Part shown: positions 1 to 11,668 of the stretch, one piece after another
How the letters are laid out: each line of letters begins with the position of its first letter
Numbering within the stretch: position 1 is the stretch's first letter
Source of the DNA: Ilex aquifolium
Taxonomy: Eukaryota > Streptophyta > Magnoliopsida > Aquifoliales > Aquifoliaceae
Direction of reading: 5' to 3'
Length of the DNA: 64,000 nt
Assembly: GCA_951799425.1 (NCBI GenBank)
Contig: OX637393.1
Coordinates: forward strand, 434,001 to 498,000
Translations under genes and position numbers: made by a program
The notes under the pieces: model-generated
The model's database searches: none
The model's input: the letters and a program-made list of their open reading frames with translations, nothing else
What the model was told of the DNA's origin: nothing

Positions 1-22
1 TTTCTCTCTCTCATCTGTCTAC

Positions 23-2426
23 CTCATTTTTGTATATCTTAATCTCCGCCTCAAAAGGAGCAATGACAGACTCAATGGGAAGAGAATTGTCATCCTTTTG
101 GTTTGCATACACCCTTCTAAGAGTTGATTCTGCGGCAAATTGTGCAACCAATGCTGCTTTCTTATCATTTGCTAATTTCTTCACATCAAGACTCTACATC
201 AATCAGATTCAGACAACATAAGTAACTTTGGTTTACAACTAAACCCCCAACTATATATTGTCCTAGAAAATCATAAGGAACAGTGAACACCTTTTGCTCA
301 AGAAGACTTTCAGTTACTCTGAGCTTCTCATCCAATCTTTCTGCTTCATTTCCAAGCTAGAAACAAACAAAAACATGTAGCAGATATATAAAACGCAATG
401 ACAGCACGTTGTAAGTAAAACAAATATTTATCCAACCAGCTAATTTTCAGCCCAACATAATATGTCCATATTTCGTTCTTCGTGGAAGAGTATCCCCACC
501 CACGTCATATGTTTATCACACTGTGTTTGTGCTAAACCATAAATAACGATGCACAATTCTGTTAAATACCTCTTCTACTGCCTTATCCTTTAGAACTCCA
601 GTTGCTCTCAATGCCTTGATTTCATTCTGAGCTGCACCCAACTCCCTATCCTTTTCTGGCATATAAGATTAAATGTAACATAGAGAAATGTTAAACTCGT
701 TAATATATGTGAGTGGATATTTAATCAAAGTATTTAATCATGGGTACTTCTGAACTTTTATCTTCTGTTGTGGCAATTATTCACACTTGAGAAGTAGCAA
801 AGCATCTTTTACTTAATTTTGGTATTAAAATTGATCAGCTCGTGCGTACTCATAGCTCCATTTGTGGGAAAAAAAATACTTAGTTAATGTTACTCCTATA
901 GATCAGCAAGAGTTTTCCATCCCCATTAAGGTTATTATGCATAAACACTACTCTCCTGGAAGGAAATGAAAACAGAATCTATAATAATCACTGAGGCACT
1001 TATAGTGAATTCAAGGACTTAGAGTGGCCCTCCTCAATTACCAGCAAAAAAACAGCCTTCCCAAAAAAAAACATGGATTTGTAGGGGACAACTTTGCCCA
1101 AAATTACTTACCCAAAAAAAAAACTTTGCCCAAAATTGGGAAATTAAGATGGCAAGTCCCCATAATTAGCCAATAAGATATAATTATTGTCTCTCAGAGG
1201 ATGGGATTGTGGGACCAACATTATGAGGTCAATTTCTGGCCTAATATACAGCCTGGATGAACAAAATATGTAACAACCTTGAAAACTGACACATTTGTTT
1301 AATTGTCTGTTCCAACCCTCTCATACAATGATGTCAAACTTGTTGGGTTGGGTCATTTCGTTTCGTGTCGGATTAATTTCGAGTTTGTGTCAAAAATCTC
1401 AAAACACAAACTTGACATGTTTAATAATCGTGTCAAGATGTGTAAACACTAACTTGACCTGACTATTAAACGGGTTACCCGAACCCAACCTTTTTAACAT
1501 GTTTAATAAATAGGTTATAACATGACCTGTTTAACACACCTACATGTTCATTACTATTAATACACCATTCAATCATGTATCTAAAATTTTAAATAAATTT
1601 TTAACCAATAACATATTACATCTCATCAATGAAATTAACTAAAATGCATTCAAGTTTCAACCAATTAAAGCAAGAACTATACTATTATAATGTCATAATA
1701 ATGTTAATAACTATACTATTATAATGTCATAATAATGTTAAGAACTATACTGTCAATTGTCACAGTAGAAATAATAACTAATAAGTAATAATGTTAAGAC
1801 CACATCAATCATATATAATAGGCAAATTATACTGTCATAAACAGGTTAAACGGGTCTACAATGGGTTAGGTCGGGTTCGTATCCGAGTCATGTTAACCCG
1901 TTTAAAATATACGGGTTAATCAGGTCAAAATCAGGTTTACCTGATTTTGACATGAACTCGACATAATTTTTTTCGTGTTTAAACGTGTTGACCCATTTTT
2001 ACCCATTGACCCGTTTAATTTCGTGTCTAACCCATTAATTTCATGTTCAGTTCGTATCGTGTTAACGTGTCGTGCCAAAAATTGACACCGAGTGAGTCAG
2101 AGTGAGACAAGGAATTCAATCATGTTGAATATCTCGGCTGCTCAAGAAGTTGGCCTAGCTTAAGTCCATTGCATTACTGGGTTTGTTTCCTTTCTGGTTC
2201 AGTGTTGCAAAAATCAATCCGACCACCAAGAACAGTGCCGATATTTTCAATCTGTTCATTCTTAAGACAGCCAAGAAAGTGAGCAACACCCTGTTCCTAA
2301 CATTAGACCAAAGGATTGCAATGCGATCATGGCACAAAAACGAGTAGTATTATCTAAAGATTTAGCACAAATACTAAACACCACCACAGATCAACAAGAA
2401 ACAAACTCCCACACCCACGCACACGA

Positions 2427-2482
<56 letters not shown>

Positions 2483-2587
2483 AGAGAGACCTTTGAGTTG
2501 GTTCTGCAATCGGTGGAGCTCTAAGACAACAGGGTCTGGGTGGTGAAGAGAAATTTCACCCCCACCAAGTTCCTCCAAACCCATCAT
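23..2587 (-). CDS. MAP70: MAP70 family microtubule-associated protein, first four coding exons (partial)
   Basis: Minus-strand gene running off the left edge. Visible exons are 2491-2587, 570-655, 291-356 and 23-193. They join in frame to 140 codons, each with GT/AG borders. The start is the ATG at 2587; an in-frame stop lies a few codons upstream. The N-terminus carries DPVVLELHRLQNQLK, then EKDREL, then a charged coiled-coil stretch, then TLRRVYANQKDD and IESVIAPFEAEIK. These are hallmarks of plant MAP70 proteins, which bind cortical microtubules and act in wall patterning. The short head and DPVVLEL resemble the MAP70.5 branch from memory. Intron 1 is 1.8 kb and holds a hAT-like element and, from the donor onward, a CT microsatellite. 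The 3' exons lie outside the window. Confidence 0.88.
1326..2092. mobile_element. Degenerate hAT-like non-autonomous element in MAP70 intron 1
   Basis: The two ends are rich in inverted GGGTT/AACCC and CGTGT/ACACG words. The left end reads TGATGTCAAACTTG and the right end, read in reverse, GGTGTCAATTTTTGG. The reverse end also has AACACGATACGA, a word shared with the right end of the hAT element at 35309-38522, so the two look related. The inside is AT-rich and non-coding, with a short duplicated stretch at 1677-1740. No clean 8-bp target duplication was found, so the exact ends are approximate. Confidence 0.55.
2429..2490. repeat. (GA)n microsatellite abutting the MAP70 intron 1 donor
   Basis: About 30 GA units with one interruption. 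On the gene's strand this is a CT run that starts immediately after the GT of the donor at 2490, so the first ~60 intron bases are the repeat. Confidence 0.95.
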
Positions 2588-4340
2588 TTTTGTAAACTCT
2601 TTTTGTGTTTACCAGGGCAGTTAACACAAATCCAATAGCTATAACAACTACAGCAGGGTTTATGAATATAAGGAGCTGGTTATGGGTTTTGTGTGTGTAG
2701 GAGAGAGAAAGAAAGAGTCCATACTTGTAAGGAATTGACCGCAAAGAGAGGGATGGACTTCCCCTAGTGTGAAGCAAAATCGAAAGGAACAAATCACAAG
2801 CCGGCCAAGCCGGCTAGCCAGCCTCCTTTCCCTCCATTTGACAGTTAACCGTTACCTCAATCCCAATCACATGATCCATTAATCCTACAACATAAACCAA
2901 CTTTGTTCCTTTAAAACCCCAAATATATCTTTTAATATAAATAAAAATATTTTATTTATTTGTGCAACGTAATTATGTATTATACAATTTGTGAGTCACA
3001 TTTCTATATACCATACAGAGTGCTCGACTTATTACAAAACAATGGAGACAAATGAAATGGAATTCCTACCCATCTGATCACTTCACTTGATCCTCAATTC
3101 TCTGTCGAATCAGCCATCAATGGTAGGTGACTAGGTGCCATTTGGCTCTTCAAAATGTTTGTGGCTTGGGATGGGCGTGCCGTAAATTAGACAAGCCATG
3201 TGCAACTTCCTAATTTCATCAAGCCTTCTATGGTAAGCTCCAGAGAAGATGGCCTTTCTCGGAACAATTATACCAGATAAGAAGGAAAGAGGAATTATTG
3301 CCTTTGTCATATTTGCCTATGCTGATGGAAAGCTCTTCTCTAGGAGTGGATTAGTTTAGTTGCTTAAGCGTTAAACCCTCCTAAAACCTTGCTTTGTGAC
3401 TTAGTGGGAAGTCTTTCAAACACGATTTGAATTGAAACTAAGAAAATGAGGTAATAATCACTGTAACTTGAAAAGGGTCCAACTGAAGTGGCTTGAAAGC
3501 ACAAACAAATTTTAGGAAAAAGAAGAGAACACCACATCTTTGCTTCTAAGTTTGATTGGATGTGAGAAACAAATAGAGGAATCTGATGACATTTGCCATT
3601 TGGCAATTCACAAGAATTTACAAGATGTTTTCCTTAGGCGACGAAGAGAAAACTCCACCACCCCTGACAAAACACCCGACACCCCCCTTAAATTAGAGAG
3701 AGAACAAGACAAATCTAATGTCTATGATCAACACAAATATTCAACAGGGTTACTGATTAACAAGTGAGGTGGGGTATAATGTGTTAATTATTCCTCCTTA
3801 ATGGAATGCCCACTAACCATTTTCTGAAAATGACTTTTAAATGGTGTCAACTGTCAAGCTATGATGTGAGGGGTTTTCCCATTGTGTGTTTCTTATTTGT
3901 TTTGAGTAGGTAAATTGTGATTAGGTAGTGGTTGTATCCTAACCTCAACCTAATAATGTTACTAATGATGTCACGAATACCAATACACGTGGAGGTCTAC
4001 CGTTCGATCCATCTTCAATCAAACAAGTTATGATGAAAAAAAGTATTGTTAACAAACACATACTGACTCCCTTTTCTCTCCCCTACTGTAGTATAGATCC
4101 TTTTTTCCTCGTTTTACTATTCATGATAAGAGTAACAAACCACAAACCACATAAAAATGTGGATGATGGTCATGTGGTACTCATCTTTTGTTGGACTGAT
4201 ATCACCTAATGTAACCCAGACCCCAGTGGAACAATGAATTTCCACTATGATAGCAAGCCTTGCCCAGTATATTGAAAGAGTGCTGGGTGCAAATTAGGTG
4301 AAGTATTTTCGGAAGCGTTGAAATAGGTCATGATGTGTTG
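2588..4340. other. Upstream region of MAP70 and intergenic DNA
   Basis: The first ~200 bases hold CT-rich, GA-rich sequence that fits a 5' UTR/promoter of the minus-strand MAP70 gene. Beyond 2,800 I see AT-rich single-copy-looking DNA with no supported coding exon. A region near 3,920-4,060 has a GTTCGATCC word like a tRNA B box followed by an A-run. It could be a decayed SINE but lacks a convincing A box and flanking duplication. Confidence 0.4.
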
Positions 4341-6089
4341 GTAACTGTCACACCCCCACCCCCGGATCACATAGGGTGGGCGGCGGACCGGCCATCAAGA
4401 CCTTAACGAATCAACCATGTACATGATAAATGCAAAATACAGCGGAAGATAAATAATAAAGTGATCTATTTCACCGTCCTAATGAATACCAGAAGAATAA
4501 ACTAAACATCACCAACATCATTACTAAACTCATGTAAAATAATAATTAAACTATAAGGTTCACTACTCCAAACATGAGGAACATTATTCCCAAAACAATT
4601 GAATATTTGTCTCAAAACTATAAAAGACATTTATTCCAGAAAACTTACAATAAAATAAATCTTCAAGTTCTCTAATCTCTTATCTATCCGGAGACTTACT
4701 CCTCCCCCTTATCCTCACCTGAAAAATGTTAAATGTTTGGATGAGCACAATGACCTGTGAATAGCAACCACCTCTAATGAGGTGTGAAAATAAATCTCAC
4801 AATTTATATACAAAAATAAATTTTGATACATACATAAGTACAACAAATTATACCTCAATCCCTCCCACATAATCATGTAAACAAAATGATCTCATGATCA
4901 CAAATAATTTTATAAATGAAAAGACATTTATACCCCAAAACACTCACTCATTTTCACAAATAACTTTATAAATGAAAATACATTTATAACTCATCCCCGT
5001 CTCTTGTCATCACTAGCCTGATGACTGGCTCCTATGTGCACATCCATATACCGATCACACTGGTATACAATCTCGTTACCATTTAGACCTGGTAACTCAA
5101 TCCCCGTCTCATAAACATGAATCTCACACACACTAAAATTGTAGTTTTAGTCCCAACGCACACAAAATTTCTTTTTCATCACCAAAGCAATGATATAAAA
5201 TCATCTCACAAGTTTTTCAAAGTTCACATGTATAACAGTTCACAATTGTAAAATATTTAATTGCAACCTCAAATATCAACACATATATCATATATATGAA
5301 AAATCCACATGCACGCACCCACACATTTAATATAGAAAATTCTCCCCAAAAAAGTAGTAAACTATTCACATTGATTCACAAAATTCAATTCAAAGCCCTC
5401 TTTCTTAATATCTTTTACATATAAATATCCTTTCGAATATTAGGTGATAGGGTATAGAACTAGTCTGGGCAATTTAAAAAAATTTCTAAAAAATTCTGGG
5501 GTCAAATCATAATTTTTGAAACTTTTGGGGCAAAGTGTAATTTCTTTGAAAAATGAATTTTCTGTTTTCGGGGCTGTCATAAATTTTCCAGAACAGTATT
5601 TAAGGTTGTAGAGACCAATTTTTGATAATATAACCTGACTTTGAGTTATTATGAATAAATCATAATTTTGGGAATAAAATCAAAAACTTTTGAGGTCATT
5701 TTATAATTTTGAATATTTTCCAAGGCTCGAGGGTTGTTAGGAAATGATAAATCTTGTTTCAAAACTATTAGGGTCATCTTTGCAAATTATCTAGTAAAAA
5801 AAGTTGATGAGCCCAAAATTAACTAGGTTAGGCCCAACAAGCCAAGAAGGTCCAAATCAATAAAAAGCGACTCAGGCCCAAAGGGAGACCAAGACACCAG
5901 CGCTCGAGGAGGCCACCCCAAGGGGACCCTTGCTCTCCTTCGTCCTCCTAGCTCCCTTCCTCAGCACCGCCTCAGTGGTATCTCTCCTCACCTTGCCACT
6001 CCAACCCAGCTCAAGATACAGAAAGCCCGAAGGAATAGGAACACATGGATGAAAATATCGGGATACGCATCATGGAGATCTAATCCTAC

Positions 6090-6475
6090 CATTGCCACCA
6101 CCTCCACCGTCGCCACTAGTGCCACCACCATCACCACCACCTCTACCGCCGCCACCACCACCTCCGTCGCCGCCGCTATCGTCATCGTCGCCGCCACCAT
6201 CGCCATCATCATCAGCACCACCATCGGCACCACCACCACCACCATCGCCGCCGCCCCCACCACCACCACCGTCTCCACCGCCACCATCACTGCCGCCGTC
6301 GCCGCCACCACCACCATCGTCGCCACCACCACCACTGTCGCCGTCGTCATCACTACCGTCGTCGCCACCACTACTACTGTCGCCGCGCCGCCCCCACCGT
6401 CGCCATCGCCACCACCACCACCGCCACCACGGTCATTGCCACCCACCACAACCATCACCACCTCTTACCACCACT
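6090..6475. repeat. CCA/CCG-rich trinucleotide-like tract (copy 1)
   Basis: A low-complexity tract of CCACCACC, CCGCCG and CATCG units that stays open in several frames on both strands. It translates to poly-Pro, Ser/Thr or Val strings depending on frame. No start context, domain or splice signal supports a protein. Its right end and the following ~75 bases (to 6560) recur at 7200-7392 inside the Helitron. Confidence 0.85.
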
Positions 6476-6804
6476 ACTACAACCAATGCTTAAATTCATT
6501 TATCTCTCTTCTATGTTTGTGATTTGATTTTGGATATGAATACAAATATGTTTGTTGTTTACAATAAACCTAACCATGTGATTGAATAAAATACAAAACT
6601 CATCAAATAAATAATAAACTCATACCTTTAAGGGACCTAACCCACTTGTCTTCTTCCTCCTTCTTTCTTCCCTCTCTCTCTCTCACGTTATTGTTTTTTT
6701 TCTTCTTTGTTCACTTGACAGGCTCCTCCACAAGTTTCTCACCAAAAAACCCTACAAATCTAAATATATTTATATATGTACAAAGGATTTGACCTATCCA
6801 ACAA

Positions 6805-7435
6805 TCTATATAATAAAGTAGCTTATAATTCAAATCTCAAAAGATAAACAAAATGACTTTTGTTATTCGCGGTTGAGATCGCTTTAAATTTTATTTTAAA
6901 ATTAATCTAACGGCTAATATTAATACCCTAAATTTAATAGGAAAATAGGCCCCTAAGGGTGTGTTTGGAGTGATTTTTTAAAAGTACTTCTAGAAATTAT
7001 TTCTTATAAGTACTTTAAAAAAAATAATAGTGTTTGAAACTGTCCCACCACTACCTCTACCACCACCACCCCCGTCGCCGCCACCACCACCCCCACAACC
7101 ACCACCGTTGTCGTCATCGTCACCGCCGCCACCACCACTACCGCCATCGTCGCCACCACCGCCACCACCATCACCACCACCACCATCACCCCGCCACCAC
7201 CGTCGCCGCCGCCACCACCATCACCGCCACCACGGTCATTACCACCCACCACAACCATCACCGTCTCCTACCACCAATACTGTCGCCCACCACCTCTCAC
7301 CCCCACTACAAATCGATGCTTAAATTCTTTTATCTCTTCTCTATATTTGTGATTTGATTTTGGATATGAATACAAATATGTTTATTATTTACCATTTTTT
7401 ATTACACTGTGCCTTCAGGCACCGGCAATAACTAG
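6805..7435 (+). mobile_element. Short non-autonomous Helitron (Helitron 1)
   Basis: It starts TCTATATAATAAAGTAGC and ends with a hairpin GTGCC-TTCA-GGCAC followed by CGGCAATAA and CTAG. It sits between A (6804) and T (7436), the AT target typical of Helitrons. The 5' end, hairpin and CTAG end are nearly the same as those of the larger copy at 31200-33346. There is no RepHel gene. Most of the body is a CCA-rich tract plus a tail that nearly repeats bases 6400-6560 just outside the element. Confidence 0.85.
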
Positions 7436-7613
7436 TACTATCATATTTAAACCACATGTATAAGAGTCCTAATAGATCTCTTTAAGACAAGACTTTTATT
7501 AGTGACACATTAGTCTTCTTTTAATTATTTTTATCCTTATTTATATATAATTACTCCTAGGTAGTCAATGCACTAAAATAAAATAATTTTTTTTTATGGG
7601 TAATTACAGTAAC

Positions 7614-9149
7614 TGGTTAATTTTTATGAAAATATACCAAGAGAGAAAGCTTTCTACAGAATTGTGGCTTCCAAATTTCAAAATGAGCATCTCGTAAGAA
7701 GGATACCCACAAGCCCAATCAAGCGATGGGGCGGATTAATATGAAAATTTATCTTACACCATTCCTGATGGGAAGGGCATGGCTTGTGTTTAGTGACAGA
7801 ATGGGATGGGTACAGATAGATGCATATCAGGTGCATATCATTCTTTTTCCTGTTTATACTTATGAGACCAAGAATTTATTTGTATCCAGCAATGACTTTT
7901 CGGAACTCACATGAATGTGAAAGAGACATGGTGAAATTGTCTTCAGATCATAATTGTAAGCAGTACAAATTCATTTTGTTATGTTGTATCCTATCATCAA
8001 CTGATACAACTTCAATTTTCATAGTGCACGACTGCTTCCATGATCTTGTATATTGACGATGTCCACTGCCAAATATCACTTTTTCCAAAAAAAAGAAATT
8101 GTATCTCCAAGATATTTGATTCTAAGGATGAAGAAGCTCACTTCAACAGCAACCGAAAGTGATATGCTATGATTATTTTTTAACTCGGCGCGTGAATGCA
8201 GCTTAAAAAAGTCCAAGTATTTGGTTTGATAAACTTATCTTCTTGATCAAAAGCATTCCGTAGAAGAAAAACTCGATCAAGACGACTTCTTCTTCTTTAC
8301 TTGGCTACTTGATTCAATGAAGACAAAGAAGAAACAAAAAGCTATCCCTTTCCTGGATTTTGTGTTTTCATTTGCAATTACTTAAGTGTTTTTTGAAAGA
8401 GACAAAGCAACCGATGAACCAAAAGAGTGAAGAAAGCACATATACTTTTTCTGCTAAGACAAAATCACCCTTAAACCTTGGAACCGTTGCTATTGCAATT
8501 GGGACTGCCTATTTAGACACATTTTGGATTGTTCTTACATCAAGAGATCAAACCAATCTGGGAAGAGACACATATTGAGTCCCATATTCTCTACAAAGGG
8601 AGCTTACGGATGCTCCAATTTGCATATACAGATTACTTATGCACTTTGACTCTATCAAACGCGTGCACTACAATAACAACAACATTTTGTTTGAAATGAA
8701 AATTTCACCATACAGACTAAAAGGTTAGTAGCAAACTAGCAATCCAATAATCAGTAGTTAGTGAAAGAAATTGGCTTCATGAGACCTAGACCCTTTCCAA
8801 TGTAACAGTTAAAGCACACAAATATGAAGTGACTTGTATCTAAGTGTGTTGGGATGAACATTTTGCTTTATCTTCTAGTAGTAAGATAAAGTAGGATGAA
8901 GGAGAATGTTGCCTTTCCAATCAAGGGCAATCTGTCATTAACTTCCTAGAGGAGGGTATTAAAGTAATTGACAAAGCAAACTTTATGGATCAATGATAAT
9001 TTAGGAAACATGGTACATGCAAAGGAAGGAAAACATTCTCAACAAAGAATCTTTGCAAAGGAGAAATAACCATAACCCTTGTCTCCCATCTCCTGTGGAA
9101 CACCCCTGGAAAAACATAATTAGATTTCATAATTCTGTCTCAGGAGGCC
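7614..9149. other. Intergenic region, no gene seen
   Basis: AT-rich DNA with only short open frames lacking splice or codon support. The last few hundred bases are the probable promoter and 5' UTR of the small membrane-protein gene that follows. Confidence 0.4.
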
Positions 9150-9428
9150 ATGGATCAAGTCCCAGCGAAACTTTCGCTGTACAAATATCACCTTATCATT
9201 CCTATAGCTGCATCGCTAATCCTAACATTTTTCTTCATTGCAAGCCCTCGATTTATTACCATTCTCTCCTACTTTTGGCCTCTGGTTCTCTCCACCACTG
9301 TACTCTTGGTGGCAATGCTGGTCATTGGGCGGACATTTCCATCAGCTGCAGAATTTTATGGTGAAGAAGAGGGTGAAGGTTTGTTGGATTATGTTGCAGG
9401 GCGGCCAGAGCTACAGGAGAACTTCTAA
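9150..9428 (+). CDS. Small plant membrane protein of unknown function, 92 aa
   Basis: A single open frame from ATG in the context GGCCATGGA. The first ~15 residues (MDQVPAKLSLYKYH) are followed by two hydrophobic segments, about residues 16-32 and 36-59, with a short SPRF turn between them. An acidic tail EFYGEEEGEGLLDYVAGRPE closes the protein. The short N-terminus, two spans and conserved-looking LLDYVAG tail fit a family of small uncharacterised plant proteins that I remember only loosely, so no function is given. It lies alone on the plus strand, about 1 kb from the 3' end of the TPK gene, which converges on it. Both termini are present, so it looks intact. Confidence 0.7.
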   Translation: MDQVPAKLSLYKYHLIIPIAASLILTFFFIASPRFITILSYFWPLVLSTTVLLVAMLVIGRTFPSAAEFYGEEEGEGLLDYVAGRPELQENF

Positions 9429-10446
9429 GATCTGAGTGATAACTAGACTCAGATCCATCCCAAGTAACCAATCTCCATGTGTTGATCCTCAATGTACATT
9501 GTTTCCGTTGTAATTAGTCGAATGTAATATCTGCCGATCCTGCTTTCTTTATATTCTTGGACTGGGAATGAACTGCTAAAATAACATGGAACTTCTAGAT
9601 TGCTGACACAAGATTTGAACAGCTAGGCTCTAACTTTGTCGTCGTATATGATATGCCCTAATAAACTATGCCTGTATCCTAGATGACCAAAACTAATGGT
9701 TGCACTAGGATCATCTCTGCTATCCTTCAATGATAAAAAGGTTTCTGAATGTAAGCATTTAGGTCACCAAAAAGTTGCTGCTCCATGCAAGGAATTTACA
9801 ACATATGCAAATGTTGATCTACTTCGGGCAAAATGTCACTGCCGCTAGCTACATGAGGAGCCTCTGAGCTCAGCTTAAAATTGTTTGTGTAGACAGTTGA
9901 TCCCTTCTAACCTTGGCTTAGTCTATTTAGGCTGGCCCGGGCAGTTAGTGACCTCTATAATAGGTGGTAAAAATGAAACGAAAAAAACTACTGGTCTAGA
10001 CCATTTTTTTTCAAAATTTTCATTACCCATTGGGTAGAAGGTATTGAATGAATCCTCTACTTTTTTTTTTGTTTTTTTGGAGTTTCCCATGGAAGCTGTC
10101 TTACCTAAAAGGATTGATCCACATTACCGAAAAATAATTCTTTTAGACTCATTTTAGCAACACATGATAATGAAAACAAGACTGCAATACCACAATAGGT
10201 AATAGCAAATTGATATTGCTTAATCATCGTTTCCTTTCTATGGTGAAATGAGTATGCAAGAAACAAAGAATTGAATGACCATGGCATCCAAAGGGAGCTC
10301 ACTAGATGATATAAATACTGATTTCTCAGTTTCAGAACCAAAAATAACAAATGGGAAAAGGATTTTACAGTGTTCTAAGGGGTGTCTGCTTATAAAGGTA
10401 ATCAGTAAAGATGATTGTGTTAGGGACCTCTTAAATATGGTGTTCA
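9429..10446. other. Convergent intergenic region between small membrane gene and TPK
   Basis: Holds the 3' UTRs of two converging genes. There is no recognisable exon. A T-run near 10,060 is the only notable feature. Confidence 0.4.
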
Positions 10447-11668
10447 TCAGCTTTGTACTTGAGATAATTGGCTGAGTGTCAGATCAGCTGCTGTTAATGT
10501 TCCTGATTGATCAACATCAAGATTTCTAAACTCCTCCATCACAACTGAGATATCATCCTCTCTTATCTTTCCCATCTCTTTGAGCTTGTATACAATGAAT
10601 TCAGCAGCACTGTATAGAGAAAAAAACACACATGATTACAAAAGATCGCTCTAAACAAAGGAAACTCAAAAGCAGTCACCAGTTCAGCAACCATGGAAAG
10701 GGAAATTGGAAGTCCAACTTGGTTGCTCTGTCATTTAGGTTGAAGATGTCAAAACTGCATATAACAACTGACCTGACACTCTTATCATTGTCAAGATCTG
10801 CTGCCTCAAGATCTGAGATTGTCATCTTCCGCGTAAGAACCCATCTGATCAATGCAGTTTGCCTGCGTTCAGTGAATAGTTCAGCAAGGTAGAGAAAGAA
10901 CTGAGCCAAACAAATGGTACTGACCAATATCCAAAAAACAGCGAATATACGGCCCCCTTTAGTTGAAAAGCTCTTGTCTCCATATCCCAGAGTAGTTATA
11001 GTTGAACAAACGCAATAGAAGGCATCAAAGAGATTCAGTCCCTCAATTTGGTACAAGAAGAGGGTTCCAACAATTATAAGCACAAAAAGAAGGATCAGGG
11101 TAGTAAGAAGTTTGTATCTAACTCTGTTGGTTTCAACCTCCTTAAGGATTTCAGCTGGACCAAATTTCTCGCTCAGGTGTATGGCTTTAACCAAAAGAAG
11201 TTCCTCCTTTTCCACAATGTAGTCTGCTGCTTTACTAAGAACAAATCCAACAAGAGTCATACCGGTGAATACAAACATGCAAGCAAGGAGTTTGGCCATA
11301 ATGCTATCAGGCACAAGGTCACCATATCCAACTGTGGTCATCGTCACAACACAAAAATAAATGGCGTCAAGAATCCCATTTGTTTTGTTACCCTTGATCT
11401 GATTCCTAACAAGGAAGAAGCAGAGGGAGCCTACACCTAGGTAGGCAGCCAAGAATAAGAATACTTGCTTGAAATTAAGCTGTTCTGCAAGAATAGCTAT
11501 AGGCTGCGGAAGTGGTTCAGCTCCATGTGGTACTGGAAGATTGGTCTGCGATGAAGTAGCACTGGCATAACGGCGATACCTTCTCTTCAGGGCATTATTT
11601 TCACTGAATTGGTGGGGTGGATCACTAGACCCTGATAGCAGCGGATCCTCAGCATTGTCATCTGCCAT
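10447..11668 (-). CDS. TPK1: Two-pore potassium channel, TPK/KCO family, 352 aa
   Basis: Exons 10773-11668 and 10447-10609 join across a GT/AG intron to 353 codons. The protein has two pore loops with K+ selectivity filters, TTVGYGD (filter about residues 114-117) and TTLGYGD (about 228-231), and four hydrophobic spans. The C-terminus carries two EF-hands, DLDNDKSVSAAE (291-302) and DVDQSGTLTAAD (330-341), the first split by the intron. This layout and length match plant TPK1-type vacuolar K+ channels, which open with Ca2+. The N-tail has KRRYRRYASA where family members often carry a 14-3-3 site (RSxSxP); the canonical site is not evident. The start MADDNAEDPLL was chosen because the longer open frame upstream crosses a probable 5' UTR intron acceptor (GGCGCAG). 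The subtype number is from resemblance only. Confidence 0.92.

Larger units (their letters stand above)
4346..7608 (-). mobile_element. Probable solo LTR (C), Ty3/gypsy-like, containing a Helitron
   Basis: The element begins TGTCACACCCCC and ends TAATTACA. It is flanked on both sides by GTAAC (4341-4345 and 7609-7613), the 5-bp duplication expected of an LTR retrotransposon. Length is 3.26 kb, or about 2.63 kb without the Helitron at 6805-7435. Read on the minus strand, the end GGGGGTGTGACA resembles the 3' end of LTRs of long-LTR chromoviruses, so minus orientation is inferred. No internal retroviral genes are present, as expected for a solo LTR made by LTR-LTR recombination. The TG/CA ends plus a 5-bp match could still be chance, because the pair was chosen by inspection. 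Confidence 0.6.

Noticed and set aside
2155-2337. 60-codon minus-strand frame in MAP70 intron 1
   Set aside because: The flanking MAP70 exons join in frame without it, and it lacks homology I can name.
2354-2490. Extension of the MAP70 first exon into a Ser-Leu repeat
   Set aside because: It is translated microsatellite beyond the splice donor at 2490.
3364-3767. Overlapping 75-80 codon frames
   Set aside because: No domain, no splice partners, no codon pattern.
3920-4060. Possible SINE (GTTCGATCC plus A-run)
   Set aside because: No clear A box and no flanking duplication.
6049-6522. Long Pro/Thr/Ser-rich frames in the CCA tract, both strands
   Set aside because: Open only because of base composition; several frames are open at once and there is no start, splice or domain support.
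7004-7357. Pro- and His-rich frames inside Helitron 1
   Set aside because: Same low-complexity tract as copy 1; no gene signals.
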